A stretch of DNA of 22,688 nt, taken from a virus. The notes beneath the pieces were generated by a model. The model was not told the DNA's origin and made no database searches. It saw nothing but the letters and a program-made list of their open reading frames with translations. Location of the stretch: positions 1-22,688 of the IMG/VR virus record IMGVR_UViG_3300010160_000240; one strand, 5' to 3'. This document shows, piece after piece, positions 13,560-20,375 of this stretch; the first letter of the stretch is position 1, and each line of letters starts with the position of its first letter. The translations under genes and the position numbers were made by a program.

Positions 13560-13913
13560 CTAACTTATTCCATCGTATCGAACTGCCGTAAAGCTGACTT
13601 CCTCGAAGTTATCTGCGCTTCGGTTTCTAGAAACTTCCGTCACATAGGCCGCACCAGCAAGATCAAAAGAGCTTCCGTTGGCTACGGTTATGACTGCACC
13701 AACCAAGGCACTGAAAGTTGTATAAGCACCCGACACGGAGTGAGTAACTTTCTTATTGCGGAAGGCAACCGCAGTAACATCCCCGCTTTTGTTTTTTAGC
13801 TCAACAGAATCAGCAGAAGCAGAGGAGGAAATGGATTTGATAACCATTCCGGTCTGGTCGCTCGTAGCTCCAAACTTGAGGTTCGTGCCAGTTCCGATAA
13901 TTGTGGCGGCCAT
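13560..13913 (-). CDS. Tail tube-like protein, second copy, 117 aa
   Basis: This 117-residue beta-rich protein starts MAATIIGTGTNLKFGATSDQ. It is related to the next gene upstream in transcription: both begin MAAT-IG, then have FG, a G-hydrophobic-VI-S-S segment, an A-E/D stretch, G...AVAF at about position 45-52, a following (V)SG and a final beta-like part. Small, beta-sandwich-like, non-membrane proteins just upstream of the chaperone and tape measure are usually major tail or tail tube proteins. Two in tandem suggest either a mixed tube or one tube plus a decoration or tail-end variant. ATG 13913 has AGGAA nearby and begins one base after the previous stop. Confidence 0.65.
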   Translation of the reverse strand: MAATIIGTGTNLKFGATSDQTGMVIKSISSSASADSVELKNKSGDVTAVAFRNKKVTHSVSGAYTTFSALVGAVITVANGSSFDLAGAAYVTEVSRNRSADNFEEVSFTAVRYDGIS

Positions 13914-13914
13914 A

Positions 13915-14271
13915 TTAAGTTCCTAGTCCGTTGTAGGCGGTTGCGCTTAGATCGAATGTAGCAAACCCATCAGAAGCCTCAGAGAAAGAGGCATCAGTTA
14001 CATAATAAGTTCCAGAGGAAACAGCCGTTGAGTTAGATGTAAGCGCAAGGGTCTGACCAATTCCACTCGATGCAACCGCCGCACTACAATTCCCAGACAT
14101 GCTTATGTTCCTGCGATAACCGGAAAAGGCAACAGCCAAGTGCGTTCCATTGTGTGCCGATACCTCTGTGGCTTCGGCAGTTTGCGCTAAAGAAAAACTC
14201 TGAATTACAATTCCAGACTCAGACGCAAGCCCAAAAGCCAAACCAGTCAATCCGATAGTAGTTGCCGCCAT
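13915..14271 (-). CDS. Tail tube-like protein, first copy, 118 aa
   Basis: This 118-residue beta-rich protein (MAATTIGLTGLAFGLASESG) is paralogous with its downstream neighbour by shared landmarks: N-terminal MAAT-IG, FG, the VIQSFSLAQTAEATEV segment, LAVAFSGYRR at 45-54 and NISMSGNCSAA. The copies differ enough that the duplication is not recent. The position before the tail chaperone fits a major tail protein. There is no enzyme motif. ATG 14271 is preceded by AAAGAAATAGCAA, an A-rich site without clear pairing to the 16S tail. The gene lies 16 bases after the coiled-coil gene stop. Confidence 0.65.
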   Translation of the reverse strand: MAATTIGLTGLAFGLASESGIVIQSFSLAQTAEATEVSAHNGTHLAVAFSGYRRNISMSGNCSAAVASSGIGQTLALTSNSTAVSSGTYYVTDASFSEASDGFATFDLSATAYNGLGT

Positions 14272-14287
14272 TTGCTATTTCTTTGTG

Positions 14288-14557
14288 TCAAACATGCCTG
14301 CCAAGGAAGCGAGCCTTGATCAATTCCCACAGAGTAGAACAGACTGCACCGGAGATCAAAGCGACCAACCATAGCTTAGTCTTAATGGTGTGAGCGTCAG
14401 TCTCTAGCTTTTGTAGCCTTAGATGATATTCAACAATTCCTAGCTGACTCTTCTCTAAGAGGCCAATCACAAGTCCCTGCCTCTCCTCAATTCTTGCCAC
14501 AGAAATTCTTACCTCGGATAGACGCTCCGAAAGTTCCGCTACTTGATCTGCGCTCAC
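14288..14557 (-). CDS. Coiled-coil protein with C-terminal membrane segment (XhlA/holin-like), 89 aa
   Basis: The protein has an N-terminal heptad-rich region (QVAELSERLSEVRISVARIE, about 5-24) and a second helix around LRLQKLETDAHTIKTK. A C-terminal hydrophobic segment (LWLVALISGAVCSTLWELI) and a basic end (KARFLGRHV) follow. The arrangement is like that of XhlA-type membrane-associated proteins and some holin partners. In this virus, however, the gene lies in the structural module, far from the lysis cluster, so it may do something else. I chose the GTG at 14557 because it overlaps the stop of the previous gene as GTGA; TTG 14566 and GTG 14563 are in frame and possible. The role is uncertain. 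Confidence 0.58.
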   Translation of the reverse strand: MSADQVAELSERLSEVRISVARIEERQGLVIGLLEKSQLGIVEYHLRLQKLETDAHTIKTKLWLVALISGAVCSTLWELIKARFLGRHV

Positions 14558-14724
14558 TTCCACCAATCTGCTGAGTCTTTAGCCAGTCCTAGAATCGCTT
14601 TCTGTGCGTCTGCAAGGCTCGTGGTGAGGAATACGGAGGGCTGGCCATCAATGTAACCTAACGAGATGAATCCTTCGTCTAGGAGGTATTGGAGGGCTTT
14701 GATTGCTTGTTCGTCCTTGCTCAT
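14554..14724 (-). CDS. Small hypothetical protein, 56 aa
   Basis: This hand-read frame encodes 56 residues: a helix (MSKDEQAIKALQYLLDEGFI), a short strand-turn (SLGYIDGQPSVFLTT), then a second helix (LADAQKAILGLAKDSADWWK). There is no membrane segment. I do not recognise it. The ATG at 14724 has no strong ribosome site, but nothing else uses this 160-base stretch and the next gene overlaps its stop in a GTGA, which supports real coding. A weak hairpin lies between it and the preceding gene. Confidence 0.55.
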   Translation of the reverse strand: MSKDEQAIKALQYLLDEGFISLGYIDGQPSVFLTTSLADAQKAILGLAKDSADWWK

Positions 14725-14731
14725 AACATTT

Positions 14732-14754
14732 AATAAGAAAAGCCTTATTTAAGG
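14732..14754 (-). promoter_or_regulatory. Weak intergenic hairpin/palindrome
   Basis: The 30-base gap between 14755 and 14724 holds CCTTAAATAAGG, a perfect 12-base palindrome, overlapping an alternative hairpin AATAAG-GCTTTT-CTTATT. Neither has a good T-run after it, so it may be only an attenuating or mRNA-end structure. Low confidence that it is functional. Confidence 0.25.
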
Positions 14755-15057
14755 TTACGCATCATACCGAATCGCATCCACTTCTTCGTTTGTTGTGCAG
14801 GCAGAGGCGGCGGCTTTGCAGGCGAGGTACTTGTTTCGGCACTCGTTAATCCAGCCCAAAATCTGTGCCTTTTTTTCGCCTTGATAGATTCCATTGGCGC
14901 AGTTGCGTTCGTCCGTTTCTGTCACCTTTGTGCGAATAAGTTTGGTGGTTTGCTCTCCCCAGATTTGCTTCCTTTCTTCGATAGTCTCGGAAAGGGTGCG
15001 GGTATCTTCCCGAGAAATTAACTCGCCCAGATGGTTGTAATTTTCAAAAGATGGCAT
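14755..15057 (-). CDS. Hypothetical protein, 100 aa
   Basis: I do not recognise this 100-residue, polar, mainly helical protein (for example TRTLSETIEERKQIWGEQTT at 19-38). It has four cysteines, at C53, C73, C80 and C87 (ERNCANG, NECRNKYLACKAAASACTTN), unusual for phage proteins here, and no membrane segment. The cysteine pattern could bind metal or form disulphides in the virion. ATG 15057 follows the previous stop by one base and has AGGA upstream, a normal ribosome site. It lies between a surface-like protein and the small proteins upstream of the tail tube genes. Function unknown. Confidence 0.6.
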   Translation of the reverse strand: MPSFENYNHLGELISREDTRTLSETIEERKQIWGEQTTKLIRTKVTETDERNCANGIYQGEKKAQILGWINECRNKYLACKAAASACTTNEEVDAIRYDA

Positions 15058-15058
15058 T

Positions 15059-15679
15059 TTATTGTCCTAAGAAAAAGCCCAAAGCACTTTGACTATTTCC
15101 ACCTCGGCCATCTGCCGATGAGGTAAAGTCGGTAGAAAGATGCGCTGAATTGCCAGGACTTAATTGTATCCAACCAGCGGTATTGTATTGAGCGATGGGG
15201 CTTTTGAATCCTGCGAACTGGCCCATAAAAGACTGAGATTGCTGGTTAAAACTACGAATCCCGAAATCTGAGTTACTGCCAGTCGCAAGATATGTTTTTA
15301 CGACGAGTAGCGTAAGGCCAACTGGCAAAATCCAAGATGATGCAAAAGAAGCACTCTTTACTCCTGTCGAGGCGGTAGATAATCCGCTGACATATGAGTT
15401 AGTAATTTGTGTGGTGGGTTGAATGTAGTCTGGGTGGGAATTGTAGGCGGCAATTTCGAGGGTGGGTGTGTTGGTTTGGGTGGCGGCAGTGGTCACCTCG
15501 TATTTTACGGTGGCGATTGTTTTTGCTACATTCGTCCAAAACGGAAGGACATAACCGTAAAAAGAGTTCATAGCTATAGTATCGTCCAGCCTTCCGTAGC
15601 CAATGATGGGCGAAATTAAATTTGCCGATTGAACTGAGATATTTCCAAATATCTTATTCCCAGCCTTGTAGATCGCCAT
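15059..15679 (-). CDS. Hypothetical virion protein, beta-rich, 206 aa
   Basis: This 206-residue protein is rich in S, T, G, A and aromatic residues with few charged ones, typical of a beta-sandwich virion protein. Landmarks are IGYGRLDDTIAMNSFYGYVL at 26-45, a threonine-rich stretch (TTAATQTNTPTLEIAAYN), and a C-terminal SADGRGGNSQSALGFFLGQ. I see no enzyme motif or signal peptide. It lies directly downstream of the ISGTVT-repeat protein gene, so the two may form a surface structure together (decoration, head fibre or tail fibre). ATG 15679 has AAGGATTAGG before it, a usable ribosome site. Role inferred from composition and place. Confidence 0.6.
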   Translation of the reverse strand: MAIYKAGNKIFGNISVQSANLISPIIGYGRLDDTIAMNSFYGYVLPFWTNVAKTIATVKYEVTTAATQTNTPTLEIAAYNSHPDYIQPTTQITNSYVSGLSTASTGVKSASFASSWILPVGLTLLVVKTYLATGSNSDFGIRSFNQQSQSFMGQFAGFKSPIAQYNTAGWIQLSPGNSAHLSTDFTSSADGRGGNSQSALGFFLGQ

Positions 15680-15689
15680 TGCCTAATCC

Positions 15690-16775
15690 TTAATGACTGA
15701 CCCAGCTAGCCGTTCCAGCGGTGGCGAAGATTGCGGACAAAGTCGTAGTCGTGAATCCGCACTCAAAATAATCACCGCTAGATAGTGCCACCATAAATCC
15801 CCCGCCAAGGGTAGTGGCCGTTGCCCCAGCGTTCACGAATAGTTGCCCTGCCCCAAGGTTGTACACCGTGGCCATTTTGCGGGCGGTATTGGCAGGGACG
15901 AGTGTGGCTGATGTGAGGGACGAAAAACTTCCAGAGGTGATGGCGCTGGATGAGATGGCGATGTTAGCCGTGACCGTGCCAGAGATTGCAGGAAGGGAGC
16001 CGATTGTGACGCTGTTGCCAATGGTGACGGAGGAGATGCTTACGGGAACCGTGCCAGAAATGGATGCGGTGACTGAGCCGATCTGTGCCGTTCCTGCTGT
16101 AAGTTCGGTGCTTGTAAAAAGTTTTGACGTTGCATTATCTACTGCAAGAAAGCTAGCAACGCCACTTTGAGTTTTTGCGGGTTTTACAGTCCCAATTTCT
16201 GCCGTCCCTGCAGAAAGGGATGCCGTGACGCTCCCGATCTGTGCCGTCCCTGCTCCGATGGTGACCGTGCCAGAGATGGGGAATGGTGCATTTAGACTTG
16301 AGTTATCTCTTGGATAAACAGGGATTCCTCCACCCTCTTGAATAATCGTTGGAGTCGAATTACTATCTACACCCGTAATATTAATGCCATACCCATCCCC
16401 ACCAGTTACTTTTATTGCTTGAGTTCCCCAGAAAGAATCTGTTGTTACAACATTAGCAAGATTCGCCGTTACCGTGCCAGAGATGGGCTGAGTGGAGGCA
16501 GAGGCATCCACTTTCATCGCTCCAACGGAAGAAACATGGACTATGTTTCCTGTCGTAGCCGTTCCAGTATGACCGCCAATTTTAACAAAGGCAATATTGG
16601 CAACGCTTCCTTGTGTTGCAACTGCGGATTGTAATAGGCCAACTGCGGTTGAAATATCTGTAACTGCTTGAGTGCCTAGAGATACAACCGTATGAGCGGT
16701 AATATGTTGACCGCTTGTAACAATGGTTGAAAGAGTTGTTGCTGTCTGCGTTCCGTCTAAAATTGCTAAGGCCAT
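15690..16775 (-). CDS. ISGTVT-repeat virion surface protein, 361 aa
   Basis: The 361 residues include many short degenerate repeats of the ISGTVTANL and GTAQIGSVTAS kind. Examples are PISGTVTANLANV near 97, FPISGTVTIGAGTAQIGSVT near 165, LTAGTAQIGSVTASISGTVP near 225 and AISGTVTANIAISS near 264. The composition is almost free of lysine, arginine and cysteine. Such beta-strand repeats occur in phage decoration and fibre-like proteins. The last 80 residues (SATLVPANTARKMATVYNLG onward) are non-repetitive and look like the small beta domain seen at the end of such proteins. The N-terminal 90 residues are also alternating T/S/V. ATG 16775 is preceded by AAGAAACCTACCAT, without clear Shine-Dalgarno. 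Likely outside the capsid or tail. Confidence 0.68.
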   Translation of the reverse strand: MALAILDGTQTATTLSTIVTSGQHITAHTVVSLGTQAVTDISTAVGLLQSAVATQGSVANIAFVKIGGHTGTATTGNIVHVSSVGAMKVDASASTQPISGTVTANLANVVTTDSFWGTQAIKVTGGDGYGINITGVDSNSTPTIIQEGGGIPVYPRDNSSLNAPFPISGTVTIGAGTAQIGSVTASLSAGTAEIGTVKPAKTQSGVASFLAVDNATSKLFTSTELTAGTAQIGSVTASISGTVPVSISSVTIGNSVTIGSLPAISGTVTANIAISSSAITSGSFSSLTSATLVPANTARKMATVYNLGAGQLFVNAGATATTLGGGFMVALSSGDYFECGFTTTTLSAIFATAGTASWVSH

Positions 16776-16790
16776 ATGGTAGGTTTCTTG

Positions 16791-17279
16791 TTAAATGGTG
16801 GGCAGATAGAAGCTGTTGAGGGCATCGCTAAAGTCATAATCCCTAAGCCCATCAGCATTTGCGTCTGGGGTGACGATAAAAGATAGGGTCAAGCCCCTTT
16901 GCCAAGCTCTTTTGCTCGCCCTTATGCTTGGGGATTGGGAGGTGATTCTGCCCATAAATATCTTCAAATCAGTTACATTGTCTTGAACTTTAGTGACTAG
17001 AGTATTGTTGTCGCTGTATAGTGCGGAAAATATGCTGTAATAAGTATCATCAAAAACAGACTGGGTAGTGCGAGCGGTTGAATCGGAGTAGTTAAGTTCA
17101 ACGCTTATCTCGAATACACCGGAATATGGAACGATCTGTTGGCTTCCAATAGATGCATTGATTGACGCATAAGGGAACAACCTTAGCCCTGTTCTGTTCG
17201 TAGTATATACATTCAGCCCCGAGACTGGGGTTAGTAGGCTCGCCAAGGCATCTTCAACTTTGAACTGGGGAGAGGTCAT
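16791..17279 (-). CDS. Tail-terminator/neck-like protein, second paralogue, 162 aa
   Basis: This 162-residue protein is a paralogue of the previous gene product. Shared landmarks in order are MTS, a helix with ALASLLTPVSGLNVY, a TGLRLFPYASI segment, IGSQQIVPYSGVFEISVELN, FDDTYYSIFSALY, LKIFMGRITSQSPSI, and an R.W...L.L end. The size and alpha/beta layout suit a tail-completion or terminator protein that caps the tube, but the assignment is by shape and place, not by a diagnostic motif. A longer frame starting at 17321 exists; I use ATG 17279 because it overlaps the upstream stop as ATGA. It has an extra C-terminal segment (TPDANADGLRDYDF) not seen in its partner. Confidence 0.62.
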   Translation of the reverse strand: MTSPQFKVEDALASLLTPVSGLNVYTTNRTGLRLFPYASINASIGSQQIVPYSGVFEISVELNYSDSTARTTQSVFDDTYYSIFSALYSDNNTLVTKVQDNVTDLKIFMGRITSQSPSIRASKRAWQRGLTLSFIVTPDANADGLRDYDFSDALNSFYLPTI

Positions 17280-17683
17280 AGCGATGTGCAGGTTGTCTCT
17301 AGGGAGATTGTTTTTGACCAAGTACGATTGGCAGACAGCACGGCGGGGGATTCAGAGACTACATTAGCAATAAACACCTTGAGCGTGGCCGTGGTTAGAA
17401 CACTAGCCAAGTTTGGGCTTTGATACATTACTTGCAAAATCTCTTGGAACTTAGAATCAAAGGCCGCTCTGGTTGTGGTGTCTGCTCTGGTCGAATAGGT
17501 GACTGAGATTGGGCATTTGAAAACCCCGCTGTAAGGAATGATCTCCTCCGAGCTAATAGAAGACTCAACCACTAGGCTAGGCAATAGTCGAAGTCCCTCC
17601 GTGTCCCTCTTGAAAATGTTTAGGCCGGTTGAGGAGAGGGCGGTTGCCATTCCGTTCTCTAACTGCCTCTCAATGGAAGTCAT
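17276..17683 (-). CDS. Tail-terminator/neck-like protein, first paralogue, 135 aa
   Basis: This 135-residue protein begins MTSIERQLENGMATALSSTG and contains EGLRLLPSLVVESSISSEEI, IPYSGVFKCPISVTYS, FDSKFQEILQVMY, LKVFIANVVSESPAV and a final RTWSKTISLE. All of these correspond in order to segments of the next gene, so the two arose by tandem duplication. The alternating helix-strand layout and 130-160 residue size resemble small phage neck and tail-terminator proteins; I have no decisive motif. ATG 17683 lies one base after the preceding stop and has no Shine-Dalgarno, so it depends on coupling with the upstream gene. Confidence 0.62.
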   Translation of the reverse strand: MTSIERQLENGMATALSSTGLNIFKRDTEGLRLLPSLVVESSISSEEIIPYSGVFKCPISVTYSTRADTTTRAAFDSKFQEILQVMYQSPNLASVLTTATLKVFIANVVSESPAVLSANRTWSKTISLETTCTSL

Positions 17684-17684
17684 T

Positions 17685-18005
17685 TTAAGTTGTTGGGTCG
17701 GCTACATCAATGGTGTATGAAATTCCGTCCGTGCTTTGTGAGTATCCAGCGATCATTCGTTCAGCCGTTGCGATGGTAATATAAGAACCCACGACAGGAG
17801 GGGCAGAGATAGCGGAGGCATCCACAACAAGGCTCTGGGTTATTTTTAGAACTTCACCGCCAATGTCTAGCTCCACCGCATAGGCTAGGTCTGTTACAGA
17901 GGCCGAAACAGCAGAAGTAGCAAGGCCAGTTACCGCCGTGTATAGGTCGGAAATCATCGAATTTAAGTCTGTCTTAAAATAGGAAGTTTGGATATTACCA
18001 GCCAT
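17685..18005 (-). CDS. Hypothetical head/neck protein, 106 aa
   Basis: This 106-residue protein was not recognised. A first helix (FKTDLNSMISDLYTAVTGLA) is followed by beta-like segments (AYAVELDIGGEVLKITQSLV, SYITIATAERMIAGYS, ISYTIDVADPTT). It is acidic with no cysteine or membrane segment. Position, as the first gene after the glycosylation cassette and before the neck-like paralogues, suggests a head-completion or connector component. ATG 18005 has the best ribosome site of this stretch (AGGGGTGA). It begins 16 bases after the stop of the GT9-like gene, so transcription probably continues from the cassette. Confidence 0.6.
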   Translation of the reverse strand: MAGNIQTSYFKTDLNSMISDLYTAVTGLATSAVSASVTDLAYAVELDIGGEVLKITQSLVVDASAISAPPVVGSYITIATAERMIAGYSQSTDGISYTIDVADPTT

Positions 18006-18021
18006 AAACTCACCCCTAGTG

Positions 18022-18693
18022 TCAATCTGCTTTTATCATGCCGTCAAAGTCCCAAACATTCTGCACCGCAAACTGGTTTCTCTCTGGAAAGAACATGGTT
18101 TCTTTCTCCCTTCTAACTGAGGATGCCAAGATCATAGGTGAACTATTGATGCCCCAGAAGTTCTCTGCCCCCCGAATCGCCCTTGCCATTTCTGCAACGC
18201 TTGATGCCGTGTAGGTATCTAACCCCGCTATCTTAATATCTGCCGTTGTAAGCACATAGAAGTTGTCTTTGCCTAGCTGTTGCCTTGCATCCTTTATGAG
18301 TGCAAGGGGGTCTCGGCGGTCGCTTTGGCTTATCCCGAAAGGTGCGACTAGGTTGTACTTTTCTGGAAGTCCTTTGGCTGGCTTATCGTCTAACAGATCG
18401 AGGACGATGTTTGTCTTGTCTGCATCCTTAATTTCTGGGTGTGAATAAACAAACTCGTGCCAAGGGATTTTGCTTGCCATAAATGCCTCATACCGAGTTG
18501 GCCATATTTCTAGGTCTATCTTATCGCCTTTGTTTCCTCGCTTACAATAAGAGACCATTTCAAAGACTCCCGCATATTGCTCGTAACAATCAATGAAAAC
18601 CTCGTGGCCTTTGTCGGCTAGAAACTTGGCGGCGGGTAGGCATCGAAGGACATCCCCAAGACGCTCCCGGTAGATAATGGTTTTAGCGGTCAT
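18022..18693 (-). CDS. GT9/heptosyltransferase-like glycosyltransferase (GT-B fold), 223 aa
   Basis: The protein resembles a shortened ADP-heptose:LPS heptosyltransferase-type enzyme. RERLGDVLRCLPAAKFLADK at 9-28 is the typical N-terminal GDxxxxLPA helix, followed by GHEVFIDCY as the first strands. KYNLVAPFGISQSDRRDP at 112-129 begins the second domain, and WGINSSPMILASSV at 180-193 corresponds to the donor-binding loop usually read as GxDSGPxHLAxA. At 223 residues it is shorter than the usual 300 or more, so the GT-B fold is minimal. The start ATG 18693 overlaps the previous gene by 11 bases; a longer frame upstream reads through that gene and is not needed. It probably transfers a sugar in the same pathway as its neighbours. 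Confidence 0.66.
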   Translation of the reverse strand: MTAKTIIYRERLGDVLRCLPAAKFLADKGHEVFIDCYEQYAGVFEMVSYCKRGNKGDKIDLEIWPTRYEAFMASKIPWHEFVYSHPEIKDADKTNIVLDLLDDKPAKGLPEKYNLVAPFGISQSDRRDPLALIKDARQQLGKDNFYVLTTADIKIAGLDTYTASSVAEMARAIRGAENFWGINSSPMILASSVRREKETMFFPERNQFAVQNVWDFDGMIKAD

Positions 18694-19450
18694 CAGCCAC
18701 GCTCTTGTCTTGGAGATGGTGAAAGTATTCGGATAATCTGACTGGGCCAGTTGTTTTTTGCAGTTCCTTCCATCCATCCACCAACCCGCTATACCCATAG
18801 AAATCTTGCTTAAACTCAACTTGTTTCTGGATGGCGTAGGCATAGTGATCGAACACTAGCCCCCAAGTTTCCGTCACTCCCCTTGGCACTAGCCTAGATT
18901 GAATGTTGAGCCGCGGGGGTTCGTGACTCGTAAAGCATACGCCCTTGCCCCACTTCCAAGCTCGCATCCATTCATACCAGTTAGACCCGAATCCTTCCCT
19001 TGTAACCACTCGCTTGTTTTCGCCTACGAAGAAATTGCAATGAAACTGCATCGTACATCCATCCTCCGCTCCCTTTAGACATTCATAGATTCCCTCGATC
19101 TGTTCTGCTCTCCACATTTCGTCGCAGTCCACTTCCATAACTACACCGGAATCTACTCCAAAGAGGGCTTGTTGAATCATCTCTAGCTTCCCGCTGAATG
19201 GTTTGCCCTGCGAATAAACAACAACATTCCCGCCTTGGATGCTTTCAATATATTCGTGCGTTCCGTCTATGCTCTTAAAGTCCTTGTGCCACTTGTCGGG
19301 GATTTGCTTGCACCATCGAGTACATCCTAGAGGCTCGCTCACCCCCTCTACAATTCTCCATTGCCAAGGGATTTTTAACTTCTGAAACTCTGCAAGATGC
19401 TTCTCTATAAAGGGCATCCCATTGAGAACGATGGTGAAGATGGTCAACAT
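18683..19450 (-). CDS. GT-A-like glycosyltransferase, 255 aa
   Basis: The N-terminus, FTIVLNGMPFIEKHL at 5-19, is the typical opening of family-2-like glycosyltransferases. VVMEVDCDEMW at 103-113 supplies the DxD-type motif (D108, D110) that binds metal and the nucleotide-sugar phosphate. The region between is compact, and the C-terminal part is rich in W, Y and H (for example YEWMRAWKWGKGVCF, RGVTETWGLVFDHYAYA), probably the acceptor side. No membrane segment is present. The ATG overlaps the end of the methyltransferase gene by seven bases, and its stop overlaps the start of the GT9-like gene by 11. The donor sugar cannot be inferred. Confident in fold class, not in substrate. Confidence 0.75.
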   Translation of the reverse strand: MLTIFTIVLNGMPFIEKHLAEFQKLKIPWQWRIVEGVSEPLGCTRWCKQIPDKWHKDFKSIDGTHEYIESIQGGNVVVYSQGKPFSGKLEMIQQALFGVDSGVVMEVDCDEMWRAEQIEGIYECLKGAEDGCTMQFHCNFFVGENKRVVTREGFGSNWYEWMRAWKWGKGVCFTSHEPPRLNIQSRLVPRGVTETWGLVFDHYAYAIQKQVEFKQDFYGYSGLVDGWKELQKTTGPVRLSEYFHHLQDKSVADDR

Positions 19451-20055
19451 AACTGAAAGATGGCCGCACCATTCCTACAAGACATATCTTCCCAGAGAAG
19501 GGTGGCTGTTCGCTTTAGCTTTTCATAGTTTGCGTGGTTCTTAATGTCGTTCACATCGTCTAGGGCGATGATTGTTTTCTCCGCTAGGAAGGGTCGGACG
19601 CAACGCAGTTCCGATTCCCCAGAGAAAGGCGAGCCATCAATCAATACAAAGTTAAAATCCACTTGATGATCAAAGTGAACATCCTCGATTGCGCTTGTCT
19701 TATATTGGTAGGCGGTTTCAAGGCAGACATTGTGCCAGCCCAAGACTTGCTCTAGTGGGTACTGGTTTAGTTTGGTTTTGGTGTTTTGATAGAACTCCTC
19801 AATATCTTTCTTGTTCAGCCATAGGCTCGATATAGTTGCCGTTCCGTTGATCGCAACACCCCCTCTAGCAGATAGGTTCATAGCGTGTCGGCCTATATGA
19901 TCTGGATGGTTCTCTATGCTGAATAGTTTCTTGGTCTTGATACATTGTGTTGAGCCGTCCCCTGTTCCTCCTCCAATCTCTAACCCTACATCTAGCCCCT
20001 CGCTATATTTTTGGAGGGCTTGGCCGAATGAATCGTGGATGGTTATTTCTTGCAT
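19444..20055 (-). CDS. Class I SAM-dependent methyltransferase, 203 aa
   Basis: GLEIGGGTGDGSTQCIK at 24-40 is a good motif I for S-adenosylmethionine binding. LFSIENHP at 44-51 resembles motif II with the acidic residue that holds the ribose. FNFVLIDGSPFSGESE at 135-149 and KTIIALDDVND at 160-170 look like later strands of a Rossmann-type methyltransferase, similar to those acting on sugars or small acceptors. There is no DNA-methyltransferase NPPY or DPPY motif. Flanking glycosyltransferase genes suggest it methylates a sugar or caps a glycan; a protein acceptor remains possible. I start at ATG 20055, preceded by GAGATGG and overlapping the previous gene by 13 bases, because the 27 residues upstream look non-coding. 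Confidence 0.72.
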   Translation of the reverse strand: MQEITIHDSFGQALQKYSEGLDVGLEIGGGTGDGSTQCIKTKKLFSIENHPDHIGRHAMNLSARGGVAINGTATISSLWLNKKDIEEFYQNTKTKLNQYPLEQVLGWHNVCLETAYQYKTSAIEDVHFDHQVDFNFVLIDGSPFSGESELRCVRPFLAEKTIIALDDVNDIKNHANYEKLKRTATLLWEDMSCRNGAAIFQLC

Positions 20056-20375
20056 TTTGCCATCTCTAATAATGCCTTCTTGATCACATATTGAATTACG
20101 GCTTCTGGGTCTTGCTTTAGGGCAAGCATCCCGCACTCAAACAACTCTTTCTCTGCCTTCTTGTCATAGGTAATATCAACATCAACGAACTTGGTTTTGC
20201 AGGGTCGGAACTTACCAAAGGTGACTATACCGATCTTATATGGGGTTAGCCTATCGAGGCAAGATTGATTCCAGTAAGTTTTTTTAGCCCACCCACTATC
20301 TTCCCGAGAGTGCCCCTTGGTATCCTCGCCCTTTTTGGCTTTCCTACATCCAATTATTTGCTTTGCGCTTTTCAT
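20043..20375 (-). CDS. Hypothetical basic protein in the glycosylation cassette, 110 aa
   Basis: This 110-residue, lysine-rich protein was not recognised. The first 35 residues are very basic (MKSAKQIIGCRKAKKGEDTK). KIGIVTFGKFRPCKTKFVDV at 47-66 and the next residues are beta-like, and the C-terminus looks helical (AEKELFECGMLALKQDPEAV, then IQYVIKKALLEMAKCKK). Five cysteines, including CRK near the start and CKK at the end, might bind metal. It starts at ATG 20375, which overlaps the large glycosyltransferase gene by 32 bases and has AAAGGCAAAGCC upstream. Overlaps on both sides tie it to the cassette, perhaps as an adapter or accessory. Confidence 0.6.
   Translation of the reverse strand: MKSAKQIIGCRKAKKGEDTKGHSREDSGWAKKTYWNQSCLDRLTPYKIGIVTFGKFRPCKTKFVDVDITYDKKAEKELFECGMLALKQDPEAVIQYVIKKALLEMAKCKK

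Noticed and set aside
15690-16775. DNA tandem repeats or a CRISPR-like array suggested by recurring gtgccagag/gatgg strings
   Set aside because: The repeats are irregular in spacing and in frame with protein repeats (ISGTVT), with no spacers or constant direct repeat.
18694-18843. 50-residue N-terminal extension of the GT9-like protein
   Set aside because: The added sequence is the neighbouring glycosyltransferase gene read in another frame; the family N-terminus begins at the internal ATG.
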